Source of the DNA: UBA12191 sp964422295
GTDB taxonomy: Bacteria > Planctomycetota > UBA8108 > UBA1146
DNA length: 64,000 bases
Assembly (NCBI GenBank): GCA_964422295.1
Contig: CAYRAM010000004.1
Coordinates: 62,001-126,000, forward strand
Direction of reading: 5' to 3'
In this document: in pieces, positions 9,857-18,359 of the stretch
Layout of the letters: each line of letters opens with the position of its first letter
Position numbering within the stretch: the stretch's first letter is position 1
Made by a program: the position numbers and the translations under genes
The notes under the pieces: generated by a model
Seen by the model: the letters and a program-made list of their open reading frames with translations, nothing else
What the model was told of the DNA's origin: nothing
Database searches by the model: none

Positions 9857-10782
9857 CGCTCCAGCCCAGCATCCAATTCCCGAAGAATTTCATCGCCTCC
9901 GGTTTTTCGAATCAATGCTGCCAACTCCGAACCAATTTCTTCTGGCTGGTGACGTGGTCCTTCAATTGACAATCGCACCAGGTGAGTTCCATCCAAGGCA
10001 CCCAGAACCCCACAAAGACTCATATTCTCACCAGAGATGCCTGCAATTGCTCCCACTGGCAAATGACAACCCCCACCCAGGCACTCAAGCAGAGATCTCT
10101 CTGCAGTCACGCAATCTCGAGTCTCCGAATGATCCAGCTTTGCAACCAGATCGCACAGAGCTTCGTCTGAATTTCGGACCTCCAAAGCCAAAGCTCCTTG
10201 TCCCGGTGCCGGCGTGATGTCAGTCACTGAAATCAGCGTTCGGTACTCAGATTGTCTTGAGAGCCTGTTCATACCCGCGGCTGCCAGAATCAATCCTGAT
10301 GCACCCCGTTCAAGATATTTGGACAATCGCGTATCGATGTTTCCGCGGATTCCTTCAACTTCCAAATGCGGAAACCTGTGCAAAATTTGACTGCGCCTTC
10401 TGAGGGAACCGGTCGCCACAACCGCCCCTGCAGGCATGTCAACAAGACCGGCATGATCTACTGAGATCCATGCGTCTCTCGGATCTTCTCTCAACGGGAT
10501 CGCTGCGATCGTCAAACCTTCTGGCTGACGTATCGGTAAGTCTTTCAAAGAATGCACCGCAAGGTCCACTCTATTTTCGATCAGCGCTGATTCCACTTCG
10601 GCAGTGAATACACCTGGAGCACCTGCTTCATGAAGCGGCGTTTCTTGATCCTGATCACCACCTGTCTCAATCAGAACTTCCTCTATTTGGAGATCATGAT
10701 CGAGTTCAACCAATCGATTAGCGACCCATCTAGACTGAGTTCGCGCAAGAAGACTGGATCTAGTTCCCAGTCGGATTTTCAT
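9853..10782 (-). CDS. hemC: Hydroxymethylbilane synthase (porphobilinogen deaminase)
   Basis: Polymerises four porphobilinogen units into hydroxymethylbilane. The 309-residue protein begins with the family's MKIRLGTRSSLLARTQ motif. It has the VHSLKDLP loop with the catalytic Asp, the RRR.Q substrate-binding segment, and CLGGGCHLPVG, in which Cys239 should carry the dipyrromethane cofactor. It overlaps hemA upstream and hemD downstream by 4 nt each. Confidence 0.97.
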   Translation of the reverse strand: MKIRLGTRSSLLARTQSRWVANRLVELDHDLQIEEVLIETGGDQDQETPLHEAGAPGVFTAEVESALIENRVDLAVHSLKDLPIRQPEGLTIAAIPLREDPRDAWISVDHAGLVDMPAGAVVATGSLRRRSQILHRFPHLEVEGIRGNIDTRLSKYLERGASGLILAAAGMNRLSRQSEYRTLISVTDITPAPGQGALALEVRNSDEALCDLVAKLDHSETRDCVTAERSLLECLGGGCHLPVGAIAGISGENMSLCGVLGALDGTHLVRLSIEGPRHQPEEIGSELAALIRKTGGDEILRELDAGLER

Positions 10783-12059
10783 GATTGCTCTTCCTCACAT
10801 TGTGAATCAATTTGAAAAAACGACTCAAGGCGAGTCAGAAAATTCTTTTCCAACTGATCGGAATTGTCCCGAAGTTCCTGCGTCGATCTGTGAAGGAGCC
10901 GATTGATGACTTTACGGACCAGTTTTTCCATCCGTTGATATTCATCGGGATTAAGATCCGACTTCATTTTCTGAAGTTCTCTCATCCCTGCGTTCTCCAG
11001 TGCGCCTCTCAACGAACGAATCGCTGGATCCAATTTTCGTGACTCCAACCATGACGCAAACTGCCCCGCTTCGTGGCGTACAATTTCTTCTGCTTCTGGA
11101 ATTGCAGCACGGCGCGTCTTCAAGTTTCCTTCAACCAGCCGTGCGAGATCATCCAAATTGAATAGAAAAACATCCCCTATCTTTCCAGCTTCGGAATTTA
11201 CATCTCTGGGCAGTCCCAAATCTACCAGGAGAAGCGCTCTGCCTCTTCTATTAGACTGAGCTTGATGCACCATTTCGGCCGTGATCAACGGCTCGTTGGA
11301 ACCTGTTGAAGTGATGATTAGATCAGAATGAACAAGAGATTGAGGCAACTCGTCCAAGCCACCCAATTCTGCACCATGGGTTTGTGCCAACTGTTCTGCC
11401 CGTTCGAGGCTTCGATTGAGAATCTTCAAGCTTTTTGTTTTTTGGCCTTTTAAGTTTTGCAAAACCAGTTCGGACACTTCCCCTGCACCGATGATGGTGA
11501 CATTCAATCTTGAGAGTTCCCCAAAGATCTTTTTTGCAACTTCAAGTGCGCCGTATGCAACTGAAAGTGCACCATCTCCCAGGGGTGTTTCTGATCGAAC
11601 CCTCTTGCCACAACGCAGGGCTTTCTCCCACAGTTTGAGTATTACAGGGCCATTCACGCCGGCATCTTCCGAATGGCTCATAGCGTTTCTGACTTGGCCT
11701 TGGATTTCTGATTCCCCAATAATCTGACTCTCGAGGCCAGCAGTCACTCTCAACAATCTCTCCACAGAATTGTGGTGGTCTACAATATTTGGTGGAGGAC
11801 AGATGGGCAGTTTGAAATTTCTTTCCCGCTCCCATATCTGCAGTACTTCCTCAAGTGAGTTCAATCCTTTGTGAGTACTATCAGTGCCAATAAAAAGTTC
11901 CGTACGATTGCACGTGGAAATCAGAAGTGCTTCATCGATGGAGTGCTTACTCTTGAGGTCTGACAGGAACAGGGTCGCTTCTTCCGACTTGAAAGCGATT
12001 TTCTCCCGAAGTTCTATCGGGAAAACCTTGTGGCAGACGGTGAGGCTATAAATCTTCAT
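10779..12059 (-). CDS. hemA: Glutamyl-tRNA reductase
   Basis: First committed step of the C5 route: reduces glutamyl-tRNA(Glu) to glutamate-1-semialdehyde, which HemL (20245) converts to aminolevulinate. From the ATG at 12059 the protein has 426 residues; LISTCNRTELF puts the catalytic cysteine at position 50, where the family has it. GESEIQGQVRNA and an IIGAGEVSELVLQNL NADPH motif follow, with a helical dimerisation tail. An in-frame upstream extension lacks family similarity and runs back over hemX, so it is rejected. ATGA overlap with hemX. Confidence 0.97.
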   Translation of the reverse strand: MKIYSLTVCHKVFPIELREKIAFKSEEATLFLSDLKSKHSIDEALLISTCNRTELFIGTDSTHKGLNSLEEVLQIWERERNFKLPICPPPNIVDHHNSVERLLRVTAGLESQIIGESEIQGQVRNAMSHSEDAGVNGPVILKLWEKALRCGKRVRSETPLGDGALSVAYGALEVAKKIFGELSRLNVTIIGAGEVSELVLQNLKGQKTKSLKILNRSLERAEQLAQTHGAELGGLDELPQSLVHSDLIITSTGSNEPLITAEMVHQAQSNRRGRALLLVDLGLPRDVNSEAGKIGDVFLFNLDDLARLVEGNLKTRRAAIPEAEEIVRHEAGQFASWLESRKLDPAIRSLRGALENAGMRELQKMKSDLNPDEYQRMEKLVRKVINRLLHRSTQELRDNSDQLEKNFLTRLESFFQIDSQCEEEQS

Positions 12060-12889
12060 CCTGCGTGAAATCCATAAACAGAGATCCAACCCAAAATAAG
12101 CAGCACAGCGAAAAATCCACCTATGGAAAAACAAGTTCTCCACACGGTCACACTATGCGTAGACCTGGGAAAGATGGCCAGCAGTGAATACACCAACCAT
12201 ACCAACACTGTCAGAAGACTTTCATATCCAACAGATCGATCCCGATTGGTTTCATCGATAAGAAAATATGCACTAACCACAGAAATGGTCAACGTCACCG
12301 CCGAGATGACCGTGGCCGATTTAACCAATTTTGAGAGAGATTCAAGACTCGATAGATTGTTGAAAAGTAGCCCAAATCTACCCTTCTTGATCGAACTGCG
12401 AAGCAGTGCCCAAAGGACCCCATGGATACCGGCGATGGAAACCCCTGCAACTCCCAAAAGTGCAGAGAATGCATGCAGCGATGTAATCGGATCAAGAGCT
12501 GGGATCAACTCACCTGGATAGGTCAAACTGAAGGTTGCAGACCCCAATTGAAGAATGAATGCGAAACTCAGTCCAAAGACAAGAGTCGAGCGATCACTGC
12601 TGATCTTCACAAGGATCCACTGAAGAAATGCGATCAATAAAGCCAATAGAGAAAAAGCTTCCCAACGGGAACCGACAGGGCAACAACCGATCTCAAATCC
12701 CCGGATCAATACCACTCCGAAGTGAACCAGTAACGCCAGTTTCAACCAAATAAATCCGGGCTTCGAGTCAGGATCTCCACCCCCTGCTTTACGAATGGAC
12801 ATCAACTCACTGGTGATCAATGAGCCGTAAAACACGGTCAGCAAGATCACAACAACGTTGGTAGGCACACCGTACGAATCAGGAGTCAA
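12056..12889 (-). CDS. hemX: CcsA/HemX-type cytochrome c assembly membrane protein
   Basis: A 277-residue, highly hydrophobic protein with about eight membrane helices and a histidine-bearing helix (LHAFSALLG...GIHG) like CcsA/ResC-type haem-handling proteins. The start is TTG at 12889 with AGGGG 7 nt upstream; no ATG in this frame is well placed. It sits directly before hemA, as HemX does in Bacillus hemAX operons, where HemX influences HemA levels. Whether it handles haem for cytochrome c or tunes HemA cannot be decided here. Confidence 0.8.
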   Translation of the reverse strand: MTPDSYGVPTNVVVILLTVFYGSLITSELMSIRKAGGGDPDSKPGFIWLKLALLVHFGVVLIRGFEIGCCPVGSRWEAFSLLALLIAFLQWILVKISSDRSTLVFGLSFAFILQLGSATFSLTYPGELIPALDPITSLHAFSALLGVAGVSIAGIHGVLWALLRSSIKKGRFGLLFNNLSSLESLSKLVKSATVISAVTLTISVVSAYFLIDETNRDRSVGYESLLTVLVWLVYSLLAIFPRSTHSVTVWRTCFSIGGFFAVLLILGWISVYGFHAG

Positions 12890-12914
12890 CTATTACCCCT
12901 CTCGAAGCCTCGAA

Positions 12915-14474
12915 TCAGCTGGAGAGAGCGGAGATGATCTCCTGGTCAAGGCCAGGGAACGAGTTCACATACTCGACCCGCTCTCGTTTGATCCGGCTGA
13001 CATGATCACCGTACTCTGCTTCGCGACCCTGTTCTTGATACAGAGTTCTCGGCTGTAGAATCCCCAGATCTTCGGAAGAGATCCCCGGGACCGCCGTCGC
13101 GACTTGATAGCCAAAGTCCGGATCGGCCTCCCATGAGATGGAATTCTCTGCTATCCCTTTGACGATTGCACTTGAGTGAGGAATACGAACTTTCATCGAT
13201 CGATCATCCGAGGCTGGACCTCCGACTCGACCTGTATTCATCAAATAAACTTCAAGGGGCTGCTTTTTCAGTAACTCAAGGAAACGATTTCCTTGTTGAG
13301 CATGGAGCAGTGGGAAAAACGGATTTGTTCCTGGGACTCTCAGGAATTTGCCAGCCTCATCTTTACCTCCAGCGCTGGTTCCCTGGGTTTCTCCCAGCAT
13401 GAAGTAGGCTGCAGCCTGCTTCTCATCAAGTTTGCAAACACCCGGGATGATGTTTTCATTGCAGTTCAAAATCAGCAAGAAGTCTGCGTTGGGTACTTCC
13501 CGTGCATCTATTGCGCCATCTACATCCTGCATGCGGATGACTGCCCGACCATTTTGAGTGTAGGACTCATCAAAGAAATCAACACTCCCGTCATCCTTCT
13601 GTGCAACATTTTCCAAGTACGACTCGTGCCTGCAGACTGCTGCGTGGATGGTCGGTTCATCTTCTTCGGATAATGCAAAAGTTTTTGCGAAACAGCCATT
13701 TTCCGTAGACTGGATCACACCATCTGGCATCCATGCAACAAAGTCATCTTGTACCGGGCCAGATCCATTCTGCCGAGTGAAGGTGGTCGTGGTTTTCCCC
13801 GTTCCACTCAAACCCACAATCATTGCGCAGCGAGACTCATCTCCGACCGGGATTACCTTACACCCTGCGTGCAACGGCAATCCTCCCTGGTTGTAGACCA
13901 TGGCATTCCACATGCGCAGGCCACCCTTTTTGGATTCACCAAAGTAGTCTGAATTCATGACACGGGTCACACCCGCTTCAAGATCCACCGTGATCACCCG
14001 ATCGTCCGGATATCCATCCGCTTTTACACTGGGTGTATAAACCACTGTCAGGGTCGGGCGCCAATCATCGCCTTCAGTTCCATCGAGAGGGTAGTAGAGG
14101 AGATTTTGCATGCCTGCAATATTCGCATGAGCTTTCTCAATCCAAAGTCGGGCCGGAGTCCGATATTTGGGGTGATTACCGATGTAGCCATCGACGCAGA
14201 TCATCTCTGCTCCACGGATAAACTCATCTTGCATCTCTGCCAGCCGCTCAGATTCCAAGCGAGAAATACATTGGTCACTGTGCTGAGAGGCGTCATCATC
14301 GATGATGTAGGTTGATTTTTTTGACCGGGCATCGACTTGGGTCTGAACATTGTAGTTTTCGAAACTCGTCCAAGATGCATTGGACATCTCTGCAGTCAAT
14401 GAACGGAGCTCCTCTGCTGTCGGTCTGAAAATCGTGGCCCGTGGTTCTATTCTGAAATTATTCAATGTGAACAT
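12915..14474 (-). CDS. pckA: Phosphoenolpyruvate carboxykinase (ATP)
   Basis: Interconverts oxaloacetate and phosphoenolpyruvate with ATP/ADP, the entry step of gluconeogenesis. The 519-residue length fits. YFGESKKG matches the family's substrate and metal region, GLSGTGKTTTT (about residues 221-231) is the kinase-1a loop, and QDDF is the kinase-2 aspartates. The distal part, with GTSAGGKDE and FLRVPGTNPFFP, is divergent from the E. coli enzyme. A strong GGAGAGG box precedes the ATG. Only 25 nt separate it from hemX, so read-through into the haem operon is likely. Confidence 0.9.
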   Translation of the reverse strand: MFTLNNFRIEPRATIFRPTAEELRSLTAEMSNASWTSFENYNVQTQVDARSKKSTYIIDDDASQHSDQCISRLESERLAEMQDEFIRGAEMICVDGYIGNHPKYRTPARLWIEKAHANIAGMQNLLYYPLDGTEGDDWRPTLTVVYTPSVKADGYPDDRVITVDLEAGVTRVMNSDYFGESKKGGLRMWNAMVYNQGGLPLHAGCKVIPVGDESRCAMIVGLSGTGKTTTTFTRQNGSGPVQDDFVAWMPDGVIQSTENGCFAKTFALSEEDEPTIHAAVCRHESYLENVAQKDDGSVDFFDESYTQNGRAVIRMQDVDGAIDAREVPNADFLLILNCNENIIPGVCKLDEKQAAAYFMLGETQGTSAGGKDEAGKFLRVPGTNPFFPLLHAQQGNRFLELLKKQPLEVYLMNTGRVGGPASDDRSMKVRIPHSSAIVKGIAENSISWEADPDFGYQVATAVPGISSEDLGILQPRTLYQEQGREAEYGDHVSRIKRERVEYVNSFPGLDQEIISALSS

Positions 14475-14683
14475 GCCTCTCCTTTACCATTTCTTCGGCA
14501 AGAATCGACCTCCAAAGAGGGACCTCCCTGGCCAAATGAGCGAAAACGAATCGGTACTGAGCCAGATTTAAACTGTCCACCGAAGACCGATTTTGGCTGC
14601 AGATCTATCCACAGAGTCCGTCGGCATCGGTGTATTTTCTCCAAGGATGGCGGGCCTTGCGAGTAAATCCGACCAGTTTTCGA

Positions 14684-14923
14684 TCAGCCCGCCCAAGGGG
14701 TGTCCGGGCAGTGCTCATCGGCCAATAAGGCCGTTTTTGGGTCCACTTCCTCTATTGAGCAAGAATTCTTGATCGCATTGAGGGCCTCCTCAAGGCTCTC
14801 CCAGTGCCCCTTGAGGCGTGAATCCTTGCGCCCGATGGGGGGGAAATCGACCTTCCAGGCCACCTTTCCCTTACCAAGGGAGACGGAAATGATTTTCAAT
14901 CCATCTTCAGCATGACTGGTCAT
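14684..14923 (-). CDS. Small hypothetical protein (79 aa)
   Basis: Not recognised. The protein is soluble, lysine-rich in its first half (KVAWKVDFPPIGRKDSRLKG) and acidic towards the end, with two cysteines and no membrane segment or signal peptide. AGGAG lies 6 nt before the ATG, the main reason to think it real. It stands alone upstream of pckA on the same strand, about 200 nt away. Confidence 0.55.
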   Translation of the reverse strand: MTSHAEDGLKIISVSLGKGKVAWKVDFPPIGRKDSRLKGHWESLEEALNAIKNSCSIEEVDPKTALLADEHCPDTPWAG

Positions 14924-15137
14924 CTATCGCTCCTTATTACTGTATCAAATCAGGGTTTGCCGAGGCCCTCTTGTCTGAGCCCGGATCTCACCTGCGCATC
15001 CTAATCAGGTGTCCCACCCCAATGAAGTCATTTCGAAGCCTTGCCCAAGGCTGTTTCAGACGGCACCATCTATCGATTAGCCCGCTGACGAAGAACGATT
15101 CTCAACCTCTGGTGACCAGATGCAACTGGAGAGTTCC

Positions 15138-15977
15138 ATGTCCCGACCTCGCGCACTGGTCGTCGATCTCGACGGCACGCTTCTCTCAGATGAGGGCACC
15201 ATTCACCCGCAAACCCGATCTGCTCTCCATAGAATCCACGGGGAAGGAGTTCGTGTGATGATCGCTACCGGTAGATCGGAACAATCCGCAGCTCCTGCTG
15301 TTGATGATCTGGGAATCCACTTGCCGACGATCATTTATAACGGCGCAGCGCTTTGGTGCCCCAAAGATCGACAACTGATCAGGGAGCGCCTGATCGAAGC
15401 GAAGCATCTCGATGTCATCCTGGATTTTGCCCACGCAGAAGACTTGATGCCCGTGGTCATGTGCGCAGATACCAAGAAAGCTTTCACTGCCCGTCCCCAG
15501 GTTCTCGACTTCCCTCTGCATGACATGAACAACATCGAAATCGTGAGCGAATCAGATCTGAGGCTTGAACGACCAATTCGCCTCTCAGTATTTTCAAAGC
15601 GCCATGAAAACGCAGCGGAATTCGCAGAAGAAATCCGCAAAATTCATGATTCCGATTCCTATATGACCTGGTTTCCTTTGAATCTGCTTCCAGAATTGCG
15701 AGACAGCCCTCTCAAGGTGGTAGACATTCAGCCTGCCTGTGAAGGCAAAAAGGAAGCCCTCAACTATTTGGAGGAAGAAGAGGGCATCAAACCTGAACTC
15801 GTCGTCGCAATTGGAGATGCTCCCAATGATGTTCCGATGGTCGCCGGAGCGGGTCTGGGGATAGCCATGGGGAATGCCATGGAAGAACTCAAGCAGGTCG
15901 CTGACCGCATCATCGGGAACAACGATACTGGCGCAATTGGTGACCTCGTCGATGAGTTGTGGCCCGTCAGCAACTGA
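15138..15977 (+). CDS. HAD-superfamily phosphatase, Cof type
   Basis: A 279-residue HAD hydrolase of the Cof/IIB subfamily, which dephosphorylates small phosphometabolites; the substrate cannot be predicted. Motif I is DLDGTLLSDEG near the N-terminus with both catalytic aspartates, motif II is IATGRS, and motif IV is GDAPNDVPMV followed by GLGIAMGNA, the strongest Cof signature. The ATG at 15138 has GGAG at a good distance; another ATG at 15120 is less well placed. It is convergent with msrP, 11 nt apart. Confidence 0.88.
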   Translation: MSRPRALVVDLDGTLLSDEGTIHPQTRSALHRIHGEGVRVMIATGRSEQSAAPAVDDLGIHLPTIIYNGAALWCPKDRQLIRERLIEAKHLDVILDFAHAEDLMPVVMCADTKKAFTARPQVLDFPLHDMNNIEIVSESDLRLERPIRLSVFSKRHENAAEFAEEIRKIHDSDSYMTWFPLNLLPELRDSPLKVVDIQPACEGKKEALNYLEEEEGIKPELVVAIGDAPNDVPMVAGAGLGIAMGNAMEELKQVADRIIGNNDTGAIGDLVDELWPVSN

Positions 15978-15988
15978 CCACTTTAATC

Positions 15989-16981
15989 TCAGTGCTCATC
16001 ACCCTTGTATAAACCTGCAACCTCTTCAGCGTATCCGTTGTAGAGTAAGGTCGGCCTGCGTTTTCCCGTCCCAATATCCCTTTCCATCGCTTGACTCCAT
16101 CGAGGATGAGGCTTGGAGGGATTCACATTTGAATAGAAACCGTATTCCTTGGGTATTGCCTGGTTCCAGAATGTTCCCGGCTCCTCTTCAGTGAATTCGA
16201 TCCGCACGATAGATTTGGGGGACTTGTAACCGTACTTCCACGGAACGATGACTCGCCAGGGAGCCCCAAACTGCATCGGAAGTGCATGGCCAAAGATACC
16301 CACACAAACCATCGCTAGTTGATGACGGGCTTCATCGAGTCGCAAAGCCTCGAAGTAGGGCCACGGCCACTGTGGATCAGACTGTCCTGGCAGCCGATCC
16401 TTGTCGAGGATCGAGATGAACTTGATGTATTTCGCTTTTCCAAGTGGCTTGCAGCGATCGATCAACTTGCTCAACGGATAACCGGTCCAGGGAACCTGCA
16501 TCGCCCACGTCTCGACGCATCGAAAACGATAGGTTCTTTCTTCGAGGGGGGCCAACTTGAGAAGATCATCCAGATCGAGAATGAACTCTTTCTCGACGGC
16601 TCCACCCACTTCGATTTTCCAAGGCGTCACCTTGAATCCTCGGGCCATCTGCCAGACCCGGTTTTTCACCGTGGTAAACTCATAAAAGTTGTTGTAGGTG
16701 GAAGCAATCTTTTCCTCAGTCAAGCTTCTCGGTGCGATGGAGAATAATTTCGATCGTTCTGCTGGAAACAGATCCGCATGCAGATCACCGATGGCTGGTT
16801 TGAAAGCTTCCTTGAGATCATCATCATCGATGGTAAGTGAGCCATTCATGCCGCGGAGAAATCCGGGAACCGATAGTGCGGTCAATCCGGCAACTCCATA
16901 GCCGAGGGTGCGAAGAATATCGCGACGGTTCAAATAATTGGATTCAGAAATCTCTTCGCCGGGTCTTTTCAAATGATCCAT
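15989..16981 (-). CDS. msrP: Protein-methionine-sulfoxide reductase catalytic subunit MsrP (YedY)
   Basis: Periplasmic molybdopterin enzyme that repairs oxidised methionines in envelope proteins. The 330-residue protein carries an N-terminal RRDILRTLG twin-arginine signal (Arg19-Arg20). YNNFYEFTT, PLEERTYRFRCVETWAM with the Mo-ligand Cys155, VPWTGYPL, VPWKYGYKSPKSIV and the closing LLYNGYAEEVAGLYKG all match MsrP closely. The ATG at 16981 has AAGGGG 5 nt upstream; a GTG two codons earlier sits too close to that box. The usual haem partner MsrQ is not adjacent. Confidence 0.95.
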   Translation of the reverse strand: MDHLKRPGEEISESNYLNRRDILRTLGYGVAGLTALSVPGFLRGMNGSLTIDDDDLKEAFKPAIGDLHADLFPAERSKLFSIAPRSLTEEKIASTYNNFYEFTTVKNRVWQMARGFKVTPWKIEVGGAVEKEFILDLDDLLKLAPLEERTYRFRCVETWAMQVPWTGYPLSKLIDRCKPLGKAKYIKFISILDKDRLPGQSDPQWPWPYFEALRLDEARHQLAMVCVGIFGHALPMQFGAPWRVIVPWKYGYKSPKSIVRIEFTEEEPGTFWNQAIPKEYGFYSNVNPSKPHPRWSQAMERDIGTGKRRPTLLYNGYAEEVAGLYKGDEH

Positions 16982-17090
16982 GGGCACCCCTTCTCAATAG
17001 AAGTATTGGTGTCAGCAGAATATCCTCACCCTGTGCTATGACAATGACGTTAGCATAGGGTCTCAGGTTCCCCTGAACAAATAAAAGGAT

Positions 17091-18359
17091 TCAATTGGAC
17101 AACCAATCGTCGATCAAAACCGTTTCCACATAGCTGCGATTCTCCTCATCGAATCGGGTATAGGCGACCAGAGCCTGACTCGTACCTGGGATGCGAATGA
17201 TTCGCGGGAATCCACTTTTTCGCCCCGCAGAAGTTTCTGCGATCACCCATCGCTGCGTAAGCTCGGAACCTGGTTGCCACGCTCTCACCGAAATTTCTGC
17301 GCGGTCGCCGTTCTGCTCCATCCAGCAAATCAAATAGTCACCGTCGTCCCAATCACAAATATCTACCCGCCCAAGAGGGGCTCCCTCATCGACTCTGATC
17401 GGGGAATGATTGCTCCCTCTGACATTCGATGACGCTCCACCATTTCTCAGGAGCACGACACCTTTGCCGTCCGGAGCCATCGATTCAGATTCCGTATACC
17501 AGAGGGCTGCCCAGCGGTCTGGATTGCCGGAGACCGCTGGTCCATTTACCGGGCAGCCCGGCTGAATCCACTGATCGTTATGCAAGAGACCCGAGACTTC
17601 GGGGAGGCCGCGATCTTCAGATTGCTGAATCCACGCAATATCCCTCACCTCCATGTGATCCCTGTCGCGGTAGAAGGTCATTGCACCGCTCTCCCCTACC
17701 ACCGCATCCACTGGGCAACAATCACATACAGACTCGTCGAGCAGAATCTCCTCCGACATCGATCCATCCCCTGAGAGGAATCTCGATCGCAAGGTCATCG
17801 GCTTGCCCTTCAACGTCTCACGACCATCCAGCCATGAGAGGTGAAACCGATCCCCTGCCGACTTCAGCGAAAGGAATCCATGTTCAGAAGGGGATCGATC
17901 CGAGTGAGGAATGATCGGGTCGGTCCATGTCTCGCCATCATCTCTCGACAGTGCAATCTTGATTCCATAGGCATAGGTGTCTGAAGAGATTTTGTCGAGC
18001 CAATGCACTGCAAGGGTGCCGTCATCCAGCACAGCCATCGTTGGAAAGTCTGCCCAATTCACGAACCAAGTGTTTCCGCGAATGATCTCCTTCTGTGGTG
18101 ACCAATGATTTTGTTGCCACTTGGAAAACCGCAAGACTGCATAGCCATCCTTGTCGCTGTCGACCCATGAGATCATTGGATTTCCATTTTGATCGAGCGT
18201 CAGGGAAGGAAGTGCAGAACCCGGCTGACAAGGAACTTTGACCTTTTGCAAAAGAACTGAGTTGACGGGAAACGAATCGGTACTCACTCCCATGGCAACA
18301 ATCCCCACCAGGATCGGTACCAGCAGAGCAGGAACGATCAAATCAATATCCTGCCGCAT
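17091..18359 (-). CDS. Exported BNR/sialidase-like beta-propeller protein
   Basis: A 422-residue protein with an N-terminal hydrophobic segment (about residues 6-25) suggesting export or anchoring. SRDDGETWTDP is a clear Asp-box (BNR motif), and repeated short W-rich strands fit a six-bladed propeller as in sialidases. I do not see the full sialidase arginine triad with certainty, so the enzymatic role is open. A CDCCPVDAV cluster is unusual. The ATG at 18359 has AGGA at a good spacing; the ORF start overlaps the end of ggt by 17 nt. Confidence 0.7.
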   Translation of the reverse strand: MRQDIDLIVPALLVPILVGIVAMGVSTDSFPVNSVLLQKVKVPCQPGSALPSLTLDQNGNPMISWVDSDKDGYAVLRFSKWQQNHWSPQKEIIRGNTWFVNWADFPTMAVLDDGTLAVHWLDKISSDTYAYGIKIALSRDDGETWTDPIIPHSDRSPSEHGFLSLKSAGDRFHLSWLDGRETLKGKPMTLRSRFLSGDGSMSEEILLDESVCDCCPVDAVVGESGAMTFYRDRDHMEVRDIAWIQQSEDRGLPEVSGLLHNDQWIQPGCPVNGPAVSGNPDRWAALWYTESESMAPDGKGVVLLRNGGASSNVRGSNHSPIRVDEGAPLGRVDICDWDDGDYLICWMEQNGDRAEISVRAWQPGSELTQRWVIAETSAGRKSGFPRIIRIPGTSQALVAYTRFDEENRSYVETVLIDDWLSN

